This document shows positions 1-9,095 of a stretch of DNA of 64,000 bases, in pieces; the first letter of the stretch is position 1, and each line of letters opens with the position of its first letter. The position numbers were made by a program, and so were the translations under genes. The DNA lies in assembly GCA_034521955.1 (NCBI GenBank), contig JAXHLT010000001.1, forward strand, positions 434,001-498,000, read 5' to 3'. Source of the DNA: M55B127 sp034521955. GTDB taxonomy: Bacteria > Bacillota > Halanaerobiia > Halanaerobiales > M55B127. A model generated the notes under the pieces. The model saw only the letters and a program-made list of their open reading frames with translations. It searched no databases and was not told the DNA's origin.

Positions 1-599
1 TTAGGTCGATCAGACTTATTGACTACAAATATATCGCCTACCTCCATCAGTCCTGCCTTATATGCCTGAATTTCATCACCGGCTTCCGGTACTGTAACAA
101 AAATGGTTGTATCAGCTAATTTTACTATATCAATTTCATTTTGTCCAACCCCAACAGTTTCAATAATTATGTACTCATAACCTGCTAGAGAAAAAAGTAA
201 TACAGTATCATAAATTGAAGAATTTAGTCCCCCCATCGAACCTCGAGTAGCCATACTTCTAATAAATACGCCACTATCAGTTGCTATCTCATTCATTCTA
301 ATTCGATCACCTAAAAGTGCTCCACCACTAAAATGACTAGTAGGATCAATGGCTATTATTCCAACTTTGATATCCTTTTTTAGCCAAAGTTGGACAATTC
401 TTTGAGTTAAAGTACTTTTTCCTGAACCCGGGGGACCAGATATACCTACCATATATGATGGGTCAACATTTTTATATACTTTTTCCATTAATTTTAATGC
501 ATTTTTTGTGCCATCTTCTACCATAGTGATTGCTTTTGCTATTTTATTTTCATTACCGTTTTTAATTTCTGTATATAGTTTTTCAATATCAATACTCAT
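1..599 (-). CDS. meaB: MeaB/ArgK-type GTPase (methylmalonyl-CoA mutase chaperone), 3' end cut by window edge
   Basis: G3E-family P-loop GTPase that in known systems loads and protects adenosylcobalamin in methylmalonyl-CoA mutase. The start ATG is at 597-599. The first ~50 residues are helical, followed by the Walker A motif GPPGSGKST, then a DPTS segment, an ETVGVGQ switch region and NKSDRP (the guanine-specificity NKxD) just before the window ends. The reading frame is open to base 3, so only the C-terminal third is missing. It lies 2 bases downstream of the mutase small subunit and is surely co-transcribed with it. The family call is firm because neighbour and motifs agree. Confidence 0.93.
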   Translation of the reverse strand, partial: MSIDIEKLYTEIKNGNENKIAKAITMVEDGTKNALKLMEKVYKNVDPSYMVGISGPPGSGKSTLTQRIVQLWLKKDIKVGIIAIDPTSHFSGGALLGDRIRMNEIATDSGVFIRSMATRGSMGGLNSSIYDTVLLFSLAGYEYIIIETVGVGQNEIDIVKLADTTIFVTVPEAGDEIQAYKAGLMEVGDIFVVNKSDRP

Positions 600-601
600 T
601 T

Positions 602-994
602 TTAGTTAACCTCATTTTCAATAAAATCAACGATTTCAGAAATAGGAGTACCCGGTTGGAATACTGCTTTAATACCTAAATCGTTTAATTCTTGATGATC
701 ATCTTCAGGTATAATACCTCCTGCTATAACAGCTATATCATCTCTATTGGAATCTTTTAACCTTTTCATTATTTCAGGAAACAAATAAGTATGGGCTCCT
801 GAAAGTATACTAAGACCTATCACATCAACATCTTCTTGTACTGCACTTCTTACAATTTGTTCAGGAGTCTGTCTTAAGCCGGTATATACTACTTCCATTC
901 CTGCTTCTTTTAACCCACGGGCAATTACTTTTGCTCCCCTGTCATGACCATCTAAACCCGGTTTTGCAATCAGTACTTTTATTTTCTTTTCCAT
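602..994 (-). CDS. Methylmalonyl-CoA mutase, B12-binding small subunit
   Basis: Stand-alone cobalamin-binding domain of 130 residues, the usual size for the small subunit of archaeal-type two-subunit mutases. The DGHDRG motif at residues 15-20 supplies the His that is the lower axial ligand of cobalt. The LSILSG and AGGIIP segments are the further nucleotide-loop contacts of the Rossmann-like fold. It pairs with the catalytic subunit encoded just upstream and with MeaB just downstream. Together they interconvert succinyl-CoA and (R)-methylmalonyl-CoA in the cytoplasm. Confidence 0.95.
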   Translation of the reverse strand: MEKKIKVLIAKPGLDGHDRGAKVIARGLKEAGMEVVYTGLRQTPEQIVRSAVQEDVDVIGLSILSGAHTYLFPEIMKRLKDSNRDDIAVIAGGIIPEDDHQELNDLGIKAVFQPGTPISEIVDFIENEVN

Positions 995-1012
995 TTTAAC
1001 AGGCCTCCTTTC

Positions 1013-2683
1013 CTAAATATACTTAGCTTCATATTCGCCAAATTCATCTCTTAATACATCACTGATCTCACCAATTGTTGCATATTCTTTCACAGCTTCA
1101 ATTATTGGATACATAAGATTTTTATCTTCACTTTCAGCAGCTTCTCTAACTTTCTGTAATGCTTGATTAACTTTTTTATCATCTCTTTTTCCTTTAATCT
1201 TTTTCAATCCATCTATCTGATGTTTTTCTACTTCAGGATCAACTTTAAGTAAGTTTTCTGCCTTTTTAGATTCTTGTTCAGTAAATTCATTAACACCAAC
1301 CACAACTTTTTCTTTGTTTTCTACTTTTTTCTGAATTTGATAAGCACTTTCCTGAATCTCTCTTTGTACATAACCGTTTTCAATTGCTTTAGCCATACCA
1401 CCTAAATCATCTATCTTTGCAATATATTCTTTTGCTTCTTTTACAAACTTATCTGTTAAGCTTTCTACATAGTATGAACCTGCCATAGGATCAATTGTAT
1501 CTGCAGCTCCTGTTTCATGAGCTAAAATCTGTTGAGTTCTTAGTGCGATTTTTACAGAATCCTCAGTTGGTAATCCTAATGCCTCATCATAGGAGTTTGT
1601 ATGCAGTGACTGAGTTCCACCTAAGACAGCAGATAAGGCCTGTAATGTTACCCTCATAATATTATTCATCGGCTGTTGTGCAGTTAGTGCTGAACCGGCA
1701 GTTTGAGTATGGAATCTTAACATCTTGGACTTGTCTTTTTTTGCATCAAATCTTTCTTCCATTACCTCAGCCCATAATCTTCTTGCAGCTCTAAACTTAG
1801 CTACTTCTTCAAAAAGATCCATTTGAGCATTAAAGAAAAATGATAGTCTAGGTGCAAACTGATCTACATCCATACCGATATCTACTGCAGCCTGAACATA
1901 CTCAATACCATCTGCAATGGTAAAGGCAAGTTCCTGGACAGCATCTGAACCTGCTTCTCTTATATGATAACCGCTAATACTTATTGTATTCCAACGCGGC
2001 ATTTCTTTTGAACAGTACTCAAAAATATCAGTAATAATTCTAAGTGAAGGTTCAGGTGGAAATATATAAGTTCCTCTTGCAATATACTCTTTTAAAATAT
2101 CATTTTGAATTGTGCCCGCTAATTTATCAGGACTAACTCCCTGTTTTTCCGCTACAACCATATACATTGCTAAAAGTATAGAAGCTGGAGAGTTAATCGT
2201 CATTGAAGTACTAACTTCATCTAATGGAATTTGATCGAAGAGTACTTCCATATCTGCCAGGGTATCAATTGCTACCCCAACTTTACCTACCTCTCCTCTG
2301 GCTAGGGGATGGTCTGAATCATAACCAATCTGAGTTGGAAGGTCAAATGCTACACTTAAACCGGTTTGACCCTGGTCTAATAGGTATCTAAACCTTTGGT
2401 TAGTCTCTTTAGCATTACCAAATCCAGCATATTGACGCATTGTCCAAAACTTACTGCGGTACATAGTAGGATATACTCCCCTGGTAAAGGGATACTTCCC
2501 TGGATAGTTTATATTTTCTTCATAATCTATATCTTCTAAATCTAATGGTGTGTATAATGGTTTAACGGTTCTACCAGAATCAGATTTAAATTCATCTTTT
2601 CTTTCTCCAAATCTATTTACAGTTTTTTCATATTTATTATCTTTCCATTCTTTTTCAGTCTCTTTTAACTTTTCATCACTCAC
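1013..2683 (-). CDS. Methylmalonyl-CoA mutase, catalytic large subunit
   Basis: TIM-barrel acyl-CoA mutase subunit that rearranges succinyl-CoA to methylmalonyl-CoA together with the B12 subunit downstream. Family landmarks include the TMRQYAGFG segment, GLSVAFDLPTQ near residue 110, TINSPA, and the HTQTAGSALTAQQP region followed by the NSYDEALGLPTE segment. I place the start at the GTG at 2681-2683 because GGAGGT sits 7 bases upstream; the longer frame to 2716 reads through KorC. This gives 556 residues, normal for the large subunit alone. It overlaps korC by 8 bases, so the mutase is translationally coupled to the oxidoreductase that makes its substrate. Confidence 0.95.
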   Translation of the reverse strand: MSDEKLKETEKEWKDNKYEKTVNRFGERKDEFKSDSGRTVKPLYTPLDLEDIDYEENINYPGKYPFTRGVYPTMYRSKFWTMRQYAGFGNAKETNQRFRYLLDQGQTGLSVAFDLPTQIGYDSDHPLARGEVGKVGVAIDTLADMEVLFDQIPLDEVSTSMTINSPASILLAMYMVVAEKQGVSPDKLAGTIQNDILKEYIARGTYIFPPEPSLRIITDIFEYCSKEMPRWNTISISGYHIREAGSDAVQELAFTIADGIEYVQAAVDIGMDVDQFAPRLSFFFNAQMDLFEEVAKFRAARRLWAEVMEERFDAKKDKSKMLRFHTQTAGSALTAQQPMNNIMRVTLQALSAVLGGTQSLHTNSYDEALGLPTEDSVKIALRTQQILAHETGAADTIDPMAGSYYVESLTDKFVKEAKEYIAKIDDLGGMAKAIENGYVQREIQESAYQIQKKVENKEKVVVGVNEFTEQESKKAENLLKVDPEVEKHQIDGLKKIKGKRDDKKVNQALQKVREAAESEDKNLMYPIIEAVKEYATIGEISDVLRDEFGEYEAKYI

Positions 2684-3221
2684 CAATATTACCTCCTTCA
2701 GCCATCTTTTTACCAACAGAAAAAGCCTTCATGTTTACTGCAACGGTATTTTCTGGAACACGGTTTTTAATTGCTTTTTTTATAGAAGATGTTCTAATTT
2801 GTGGAATTAAATTATCAATAATACCTAAAACTAAAATATTAGCTGTTAGTTTCATCTCTACTTCATTGATGGCTTTTTCAAAAATTGGTAGTTGGTATGT
2901 TTTATTTTGACTATCTGTAGTATCAATACTATCATCTACAATTACTATTCCTTCTTCTTTTACATCCTGGCTGTATTTATCATATGCTTTTTGTGTTAAG
3001 GAAACTAATATATCTGGTTTGATTACTTTTGGAAAATCAATCACATCATTGCTTAGTACAACTTCTGCTCGACTGGCCCCACCTCTTGATTCAGGACCAT
3101 ATGACTGGGTTTGGGTTACATTTAAGCCTTCTTCATATAGTACAGCTTCAGCTATTATGATTCCAGCAAGGATCATTCCCTGTCCACCAGCCCCACTTAG
3201 TCTAATTTCATATCTATCCAT
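2676..3221 (-). CDS. korC: 2-oxoglutarate:ferredoxin oxidoreductase, gamma subunit
   Basis: Gamma subunit (181 residues) of a four-subunit 2-oxoacid:ferredoxin oxidoreductase. The N-terminal GAGGQGMILAG motif and the TQSYGPESRGG segment are typical of the family's gamma domain. Gene order D-A-B-C is the common clostridial arrangement. Assignment to 2-oxoglutarate rather than branched-chain keto acids rests mainly on context: the next gene uses succinyl-CoA and the neighbouring operon makes glutamate. Start ATG at 3219-3221 lies 2 bases after korB. Confidence 0.88.
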   Translation of the reverse strand: MDRYEIRLSGAGGQGMILAGIIIAEAVLYEEGLNVTQTQSYGPESRGGASRAEVVLSNDVIDFPKVIKPDILVSLTQKAYDKYSQDVKEEGIVIVDDSIDTTDSQNKTYQLPIFEKAINEVEMKLTANILVLGIIDNLIPQIRTSSIKKAIKNRVPENTVAVNMKAFSVGKKMAEGGNIGE

Positions 3222-3223
3222 AG

Positions 3224-4042
3224 TTAGGCCTCCTTTTGAACAGAGTCTATTATTTCTTGATACATCTCTGTATATTCTCTTTTATCTTCTTTATATATTA
3301 CACCTGTCGGGAATTTACCCTTCTTTTCTTCATCAGATAACTTATCCCATTTGTTAATATTTACAGAAGACTCTTTTTGCCACTTAAGCATTTCAACAGC
3401 TGTATCCATATTATTTCTACGTCCATAGTTTACAGGACACTGACTAATTGCTTCTATAAAAGAAAAGCCTTTGTGTAAAAGACCATCATTAAAGATTTCA
3501 ATTAATTGCCTTGTATTAAAAGCTGTACCCCTTGCTATAAAGGAAGCACCTGAAGCTTTTGTTAAGTCAGCTAAATTGAAATTTTGATCGATATTACCAT
3601 AAGGTGCAGTAGTTGCATTAGCACCAGTTGGAGTCATCGGTGAAAACTGACCACTAGTCATTCCATATATATGATTATTCATCAATATTACAGTTAAATC
3701 AATATTTCTTCTTCCCCCATGTATTAAGTGGTTACCACCAATAGCTGCACCATCTCCATCACCAGTAATTACAATTACATTTAGTTCTGGATTAGCTAAC
3801 TTTATTCCGGTTGCAAAAGGAATTGCTCTACCATGTGTAGCATGTAAGGTATCAAAATTCATATATCCAGAAGCACGTCCTGAACAACCGATTCCAGAAA
3901 CAACTACAATCTTATCTGGATCTAAATCAGCTTTATCTATAGCTCTTGCTAAGTTGGCCATTATTGTTCCATGTCCACATCCTGGACACCAAATATGGGG
4001 AAGTTTATCTTGTCTGAAAAACCTATCTATATCATATTTCAT
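3224..4042 (-). CDS. korB: 2-oxoglutarate:ferredoxin oxidoreductase, beta (thiamine diphosphate) subunit
   Basis: Beta subunit (272 residues) binding thiamine diphosphate and, through CPGCGHG near residue 18 and further Cys, an iron-sulfur cluster. The TPP/Mg motif GDGDGAAIGGNH lies around residues 93-104 and is followed by the NNHIYGMTSGQ segment that distinguishes 2-oxoacid:ferredoxin oxidoreductases. It decarboxylates the 2-oxoacid and passes electrons to ferredoxin. The gene abuts korA (stop and start adjacent) and korC, so the stoichiometric complex is made from one mRNA. Confidence 0.92.
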   Translation of the reverse strand: MKYDIDRFFRQDKLPHIWCPGCGHGTIMANLARAIDKADLDPDKIVVVSGIGCSGRASGYMNFDTLHATHGRAIPFATGIKLANPELNVIVITGDGDGAAIGGNHLIHGGRRNIDLTVILMNNHIYGMTSGQFSPMTPTGANATTAPYGNIDQNFNLADLTKASGASFIARGTAFNTRQLIEIFNDGLLHKGFSFIEAISQCPVNYGRRNNMDTAVEMLKWQKESSVNINKWDKLSDEEKKGKFPTGVIYKEDKREYTEMYQEIIDSVQKEA

Positions 4043-5176
4043 CTATTTTACCTCCCTAATTAAATCGAGGATTTCATCAGGTTTGATTAAGGTACCATCA
4101 TATTTATTAATTCCTCTTACTTCAGCATTACCAAAGACATGTTCTTTAACTTCTTTTATTAACTGACCCCTATTTAATTCAGGGACAATTATTGTATTGA
4201 CATCTTGGCTTATCTTTTTTACGATCTCTTCTGGGAAAGGCCAAATTGTTTTCAGTTTTATCCATCCTACATTAATACCTTCATCCCTGGCACGATTAAC
4301 TGCATTGATTACTGAACGCATTGTTGAACCATATGCTAAAACTACAACTTCATCTTCAGCTCTAATATCAGTTTCATATAGTGATATGATATCCATATTA
4401 TCTTCTATTTTAGCCATCAGTCGATCCATTAACTTTTTAGCATCTTCAGTTGTTCCTCTTGGAAAACCGGTTTTATCATGGAAAAGACCTGTTGTATGAT
4501 ATCGGTAACCTTCTCCATAAGCAGGCATTGGAGGAATATGATCTTCAGTTTCTTCATATGGATTAAAGTCCTCTGGACCAACTTCTGGTTTTTTACGATC
4601 CCAAATTTCTATATCTTCTTGTTTAGGTAAAACTACCTTTTCTCTCATATGTCCAACGATTTCATCTAATAGTAAAATGACAGGCATTCTAAACCTTTCA
4701 GCAAAGTTAAATGCTTTAACAGTTAACTCAAAAGTCTCTTTCACTGAAGAAGGTGCTAAGGCAATTACGGGATGATCACCATGAGTACCCCATTTTGCCT
4801 GCATAACATCACCTTGAGATGGTGAAGTCGGCAGACCAGTAGAAGGACCCACTCGCTGTACATTTACAACAACACAGGGTGCTTCAATCATCATACCTAA
4901 GCCTAAATTCTCCTGTTTTAATGAAAACCCAGGACCACTTGTAGCGGTTATAGATTTAAGTCCACTTAATGAAGCCCCAATTATACATGCCATACTAGCT
5001 AATTCATCTTCCATCTGGATAAACTTTCCACCATGTACTGGAAGCTTTTCTGCTAAACCTTCAGCAATTTCAGAGGCAGGTGTGATTGGGTAGCCGGCAA
5101 AAAATCTTGCCCCTGCAGCAATAGCTCCTTCAACAACTGCTTCATCACCCTGTAATAATTTTGCTTTATTTGTCAT
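4043..5176 (-). CDS. korA: 2-oxoglutarate:ferredoxin oxidoreductase, alpha subunit
   Basis: Alpha subunit (377 residues) carrying the pyrimidine-binding and transketolase C-terminal domains. The GYPITPASEIAE motif near residue 30, TATSGPGFSLKQE around residue 80, and the QRVGPSTGLPT segment are diagnostic. It pairs with KorB to build the active site and contributes CoA binding. The start overlaps the end of the ferredoxin gene korD by 11 bases, indicating translational coupling. No frameshift or unusual residue is seen, in contrast to the second oxidoreductase near 27 kb. Confidence 0.92.
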   Translation of the reverse strand: MTNKAKLLQGDEAVVEGAIAAGARFFAGYPITPASEIAEGLAEKLPVHGGKFIQMEDELASMACIIGASLSGLKSITATSGPGFSLKQENLGLGMMIEAPCVVVNVQRVGPSTGLPTSPSQGDVMQAKWGTHGDHPVIALAPSSVKETFELTVKAFNFAERFRMPVILLLDEIVGHMREKVVLPKQEDIEIWDRKKPEVGPEDFNPYEETEDHIPPMPAYGEGYRYHTTGLFHDKTGFPRGTTEDAKKLMDRLMAKIEDNMDIISLYETDIRAEDEVVVLAYGSTMRSVINAVNRARDEGINVGWIKLKTIWPFPEEIVKKISQDVNTIIVPELNRGQLIKEVKEHVFGNAEVRGINKYDGTLIKPDEILDLIREVK

Positions 5177-5372
5177 CTTCTTCCACCACCTCTAATACAA
5201 AGTCAGGACAACTTAATTCACAGTTAAAACATCCAACACAACCATCAATATCGGTAACAGTTATTTGCCCATCAACAACCTTCAAAACATCAGTAGGACA
5301 GTACATAACACATATATTACAGCCCTTACATCGATTAGGATGAGTGATTTTAACCTTACCTTTATTCGGCAT
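5166..5372 (-). CDS. korD: 2-oxoglutarate:ferredoxin oxidoreductase, delta (ferredoxin) subunit
   Basis: A 68-residue two-cluster ferredoxin with CKGCNICVMYCP and CVGCFNCELSCP motifs, each ligating a [4Fe-4S] cluster. It forms the electron exit of the Kor complex. It is the first gene of the korDABC-mutase-meaB unit. A GGAG-type ribosome site precedes the ATG, and a recognisable sigma-A promoter lies 66-94 bases upstream. Confidence 0.9.
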   Translation of the reverse strand: MPNKGKVKITHPNRCKGCNICVMYCPTDVLKVVDGQITVTDIDGCVGCFNCELSCPDFVLEVVEEDDK

Positions 5373-5437
5373 TAAATCAGCTCCTCAAATTATTGAATTA
5401 ATTATCAATATTAACAAATGTATAAAGATTTAATTGA

Positions 5438-5466
5438 ATAATATAACAACCAAATCATTATTTCAA
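5438..5466 (-). promoter_or_regulatory. Sigma-A promoter of the korDABC-mutase operon
   Basis: On the minus strand TTGAAA (5461-5466) is followed after exactly 17 bases by TATTAT (5438-5443). Each hexamer has one mismatch to consensus. It lies between the terminator of the proline operon and korD, so the two halves of the pathway are transcribed separately. Confidence 0.6.
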
Positions 5467-5495
5467 TGATAAATTTTAAATACCTTTAATTAATC

Positions 5496-5537
5496 AAAAA
5501 AATATTCAGGGGATAAATTGTATAACCCCTGAATATT
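5496..5537 (-). terminator. Rho-independent terminator of the proline-catabolism operon
   Basis: A perfect 12-bp stem (5501-5512 with 5526-5537, sequence AATATTCAGGGG and its complement) with a 13-base loop is followed on the minus strand by TTTTT. It lies 14 bases beyond the P5C dehydrogenase stop codon. Confidence 0.85.
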
Positions 5538-5550
5538 CAACATTTATAGC

Positions 5551-7185
5551 TTATTTTTCTTTCATAAATGGATACTTATAATCTATAGGTGGGTTCAAGT
5601 TTTCTTTAATAGACCTTGGAGAAACCCATCTCATTAAGTTCCACTGGCTACCTGCTTTATCATTTGTACCAGATTTTCTTGCTCCACCAAAAGGTTGTTG
5701 TCCAACAACAGCACCAGTTGGTTTATCATTAATATAGAAGTTACCTGCAGCTTGTTTTAATACTCTTTGCGCTTTTTTAACTGCACTTCTGTCTTTAGCA
5801 AAAATACTACCTGTTAGTCCATATGGAGAAGTTTGATCACAAACTTTAAGATTTTCTTCAAAGTTATCTGCCTTATATACATAAACTGTAAGAACCGGTC
5901 CGAAGATTTCTTCTTCCATTGTTTTAAATTTAGGATCAGTTGTTAAAATAATGGTTGGTCTAATATAAAAACCTTTGGATTCATCATACTCTCCTCCGGC
6001 AATAACTTGAGCATCTTCTGAATTTTTAGCATAGTCAATATAGTTTGATATTTTATCAAAAGATGATTTATCAATAACCGCATTTAAAAAGTTAGTAAAG
6101 TCTTCTACTGGTCCCATTTTTAGATTATTAGTTTTCTCAATAAGAACATCTTTTATATCATTCCATAAGTTATCAGGTATATAACTTCTAGATGCAGCTG
6201 AACATTTCTGCCCTTGATATTCAAATGCACCTCTAATTAATGCAGTTACTAATTCATCTTTATCAGCTGATTTATGTGCAAATATAAAGTCTTTACCACC
6301 GGTCTCCCCTACAATTCTAGGATATGTTTTATACTTTTCAACTCTTTTTCCTACTTCTTTATACATCTGGTTTAAAGTATCTACAGAACCCGTAAAATGA
6401 ATTCCAGCAAGTTCTTCTCTATCAATTACTAAAGGACCAACTTCAGATCCTTTACCAGGGATGAAGTTGATTACTCCACTAGGCAGCCCTGCTCTCATTA
6501 AGAGTTTCATAAAAAAGTAATTTGAATAAACTGCTGTTGAAGCTGGTTTCCAAAGTACTGTATTACCCATTAATGCTGGAGCGGTTGGTAAGTTACCTCC
6601 AATAGATGTGAAGTTAAAGGGAGGTACTGCAAATACAAAGCCTTCAAGTGGTCTATACTCCATCTTATTTAATATATTTTCTGTTGAACTAGGTTGGTTT
6701 TCATATATCTTGGTCATGAAATATGAATTAAAGCGTAAAAAATCTATTAATTCACAGGCCGAATCTATTTCAGCCTGAAATACATTTTTACTCTGACACA
6801 ACATTGTAGATGCATTAAGTATAGCTCTCTGAGGTCCGGCAAGTAAAGAAGCTGCTTTTAAAAATATAGAAGCTCTTTTATCCCAGGAAGTATTCTCCCA
6901 TTCTTCTTTTGCTTTTAAAGAAGCTTCAATTGCCTGATTAACTTCTTTTTTACCTGCCATGTGATATTTACCTAAAACAATACTTTTATCATGTGGTGCC
7001 CTAATTTCTTTTGTTTTTTTTGTTTTTACTTCTTTACCATTAATTATTAACGGTATTTCAACCGGATTATTTTTTAATCTTTCTAATTCTTCTTTTAACT
7101 CTTTTTTTTCTTTGGATCCTGGTTCATAACTTAAAATTGGTTCATTATCAGGTCGTTTTAAACTAAAAATGTCGTTTGCACTCAT
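5551..7185 (-). CDS. pruA: L-glutamate gamma-semialdehyde (1-pyrroline-5-carboxylate) dehydrogenase
   Basis: NAD(P)-dependent aldehyde dehydrogenase of 544 residues, the length of the single-function ALDH4 type rather than the bifunctional PutA. Landmarks are PPFNFTSIGGN, the GETGGKDF loop with the catalytic Glu, and the catalytic Cys near residue 326 in GQKCSAASR. The EEEIFGPVL motif and a C-terminal PFGGARKSGTN follow. It oxidises glutamate semialdehyde to glutamate, the second step of proline breakdown. It is the last gene of the unit that starts with putP, and a strong terminator follows it. Confidence 0.95.
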   Translation of the reverse strand: MSANDIFSLKRPDNEPILSYEPGSKEKKELKEELERLKNNPVEIPLIINGKEVKTKKTKEIRAPHDKSIVLGKYHMAGKKEVNQAIEASLKAKEEWENTSWDKRASIFLKAASLLAGPQRAILNASTMLCQSKNVFQAEIDSACELIDFLRFNSYFMTKIYENQPSSTENILNKMEYRPLEGFVFAVPPFNFTSIGGNLPTAPALMGNTVLWKPASTAVYSNYFFMKLLMRAGLPSGVINFIPGKGSEVGPLVIDREELAGIHFTGSVDTLNQMYKEVGKRVEKYKTYPRIVGETGGKDFIFAHKSADKDELVTALIRGAFEYQGQKCSAASRSYIPDNLWNDIKDVLIEKTNNLKMGPVEDFTNFLNAVIDKSSFDKISNYIDYAKNSEDAQVIAGGEYDESKGFYIRPTIILTTDPKFKTMEEEIFGPVLTVYVYKADNFEENLKVCDQTSPYGLTGSIFAKDRSAVKKAQRVLKQAAGNFYINDKPTGAVVGQQPFGGARKSGTNDKAGSQWNLMRWVSPRSIKENLNPPIDYKYPFMKEK

Positions 7186-7206
7186 CTAAATACCTCCTAG
7201 TATTTT

Positions 7207-8355
7207 TTAAACTACTGATGGTTCTAATATTAATCTTCCTTTCTCAAATCTTTCTAAATCCAATTTGATATCTAAACTTAAATCTTCTCCTGTAATCATT
7301 TCAGCCATTAATATTCCTGTCATAGGAGCTATCATAAACCCATGTCCACTAAAACCAACAGCCATAAAAAACCCATCAATCTTACTGGATTCTTCTATAA
7401 TCGGTTGGGCATCAGGAGTTACATTATATAATCCTGCCCACTGCCTTAATACCCTTAAATTTTTTAAAAAAGGAAGCAGATTAGTTGCTTTTTTAGACAT
7501 TTCTTCTAAGAACTGCCAGCTTGATTTAATATTATGGCTTTCGGGTTCATCAGGGTCACCATAACCCATGATAAAGCTGCCATCAGGAGTTTGTTGACAG
7601 TAAATATTATAGGAAAAAGACATTACCATCGGTTTTAAGATTGGATTTACTTGTTCTGTAACTAAAATCTCATGTCTTTCTGACTTGGTCGGGATATCTA
7701 TACCTGCCATTTTACTTACTTCTTTTGAAAATCCTCCGGCTGCATTTACTACCCTATTTGTATTTATATCACCTTTATCAGTTACAACCTTTTGTACTTG
7801 GCCGTTTTTTGTTACTATATCTTCTGCTTTAGTGTATGTATAAAACTTTACCCCTTTTCTCTTTGCTGCTTCTACATAGGCATCTGTTACTCTAAATGGA
7901 TTGGCATGTCCATCTGTAGGACAGTAGGCTGCCCCTGTTATACCTTCTGTGTTTAGTTGAGGAACAATCTCTTTTGCTTCTTTTACAGTAAGTAGTCTAG
8001 AAGGAATATCTAAACTATCCTGTAATTTAATATTTTCTTTAAACTGGTCTAACTCCTCTTTTGAATATGCTAACAATAGATATCCGCCTTGTTTTAGTTC
8101 TATATCTTTTTTTGTACCTAATATATCATTCATGTTTTCAAATATTTCCATACTTCTTTTAGATAACAGACAGTTCATCTCAGTTCCCCACTGCTGTCTA
8201 ATTCCTGCTCCACAACTTCCCGTAGAACCACTTGCAATATAGTTTTTTTCTAATACAACTATATCTTTGATTCCTTTATCAGCAAGACTATATGCAATAG
8301 ATGCCCCGATTACTCCTCCACCTATGATTACTATTTCAGCATTATTTTTCATCAT
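7207..8355 (-). CDS. FAD-dependent proline dehydrogenase catalytic (beta-type) subunit
   Basis: DAO-family flavoprotein of ~382 residues with a dinucleotide-binding IGGGVIGASIAYSLA at the N terminus and a C-terminal FMAVGFSGHGFMIAP segment. Such proteins are the substrate-oxidising beta subunit of archaeal-type multi-subunit proline dehydrogenases and of sarcosine oxidase. The flanking putP and pruA genes argue strongly for proline. I choose the ATG at 8353-8355; a GTG at 8361 overlaps the ribosome site. The start overlaps the preceding [2Fe-2S] gene. Sarcosine or another imino acid remains possible from sequence alone. Confidence 0.82.
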   Translation of the reverse strand: MMKNNAEIVIIGGGVIGASIAYSLADKGIKDIVVLEKNYIASGSTGSCGAGIRQQWGTEMNCLLSKRSMEIFENMNDILGTKKDIELKQGGYLLLAYSKEELDQFKENIKLQDSLDIPSRLLTVKEAKEIVPQLNTEGITGAAYCPTDGHANPFRVTDAYVEAAKRKGVKFYTYTKAEDIVTKNGQVQKVVTDKGDINTNRVVNAAGGFSKEVSKMAGIDIPTKSERHEILVTEQVNPILKPMVMSFSYNIYCQQTPDGSFIMGYGDPDEPESHNIKSSWQFLEEMSKKATNLLPFLKNLRVLRQWAGLYNVTPDAQPIIEESSKIDGFFMAVGFSGHGFMIAPMTGILMAEMITGEDLSLDIKLDLERFEKGRLILEPSVV

Positions 8356-8617
8356 TATCACCTGCTAGTTCTCCTAATTTTATCCCTGATAACGGTGGAC
8401 GGTTGGTCGGCATTTTTATATCTTCCATACTTTTATCAGTCAGTTTACAGATCTCTCTAGCTGCAAGTTCTAGACAGATATTTCCCCTACAAGGACCCAT
8501 CCCTAATCTAGTCATCCTTTTTATTTCATCTAACGTTGTATAACCTTCTTTAATTAAATCTCTTAGTTCTTCTAATGTAATATCCTCACAACGACAGATA
8601 ATGGTGTTATCTTCCAT
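8342..8617 (-). CDS. BFD-like [2Fe-2S] subunit of proline dehydrogenase
   Basis: Small protein of ~91 residues with CRCE near the N terminus and a CRGNIC motif, matching the bacterioferritin-associated-ferredoxin-like [2Fe-2S] domain found C-terminally in many heteromeric amino-acid dehydrogenases. Here the domain is a separate gene between the catalytic and ferredoxin subunits and overlaps both. The ATG at 8615-8617 is preferred, although in-frame GTG and TTG codons lie just upstream. Its probable role is electron transfer inside the complex. Confidence 0.75.
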   Translation of the reverse strand: MEDNTIICRCEDITLEELRDLIKEGYTTLDEIKRMTRLGMGPCRGNICLELAAREICKLTDKSMEDIKMPTNRPPLSGIKLGELAGDNDEK

Positions 8618-9095
8618 TCTGATCACCAACTTTTATATTCCTTACTTCCATAAGAAGTTCTTGAGGTACTTTTATTGTTATTACAGCTGTTTTATCATTT
8701 TTTTCAGGATCTTTTATACTCACTACTTCAGCATTACATACTTTTTTGCCTTCTCGATTTAGTCCCTTTACTATATCCCCTTTTTTAGGCAGGGGTAAAA
8801 GTTCATATGGAATACTAACTGTAGTTTTATTATAGTCAACAACAAATATTGCTAATCCAGGACATTTCGCAATACAGCTTTTACAGCCTGTACATTTAAC
8901 AAAATCAAGCTCTGGCTTATCATTAATATCATCAAATTCATTTATTGCTTCAAAAGGACAGCTATAATAGCAGGGATCACAGGGAATTTCTCTAAAACAT
9001 TCAATCACTGCAACCGGCCCAGATTCTAATCTTTTTTGGTCAGGAACAACGGTGTTAATATCATCTGAGGTGGGTATACCTGTTTTTTCCAGCAT
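8607..9095 (-). CDS. Iron-sulfur (4Fe-4S ferredoxin-type) subunit of proline dehydrogenase
   Basis: Protein of 162 residues whose N-terminal half carries two ferredoxin-like clusters, CDPCYYSCPF and CTGCKSCIAKCPG. The C-terminal half has no cysteine cluster and looks like a small beta domain. The start overlaps the end of the large flavoprotein gene by about 35 bases, and its own end overlaps the BFD-like gene. Probable role: wiring electrons between the two flavoprotein subunits or out to ferredoxin. The exact acceptor is not evident. Confidence 0.75.
   Translation of the reverse strand: MLEKTGIPTSDDINTVVPDQKRLESGPVAVIECFREIPCDPCYYSCPFEAINEFDDINDKPELDFVKCTGCKSCIAKCPGLAIFVVDYNKTTVSIPYELLPLPKKGDIVKGLNREGKKVCNAEVVSIKDPEKNDKTAVITIKVPQELLMEVRNIKVGDQNGR

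Noticed and set aside
1013..2716. Start of methylmalonyl-CoA mutase at 2716
   Set aside because: It would overlap korC by 41 bases without a ribosome site, while GTG at 2683 has GGAGGT at 7 bases.
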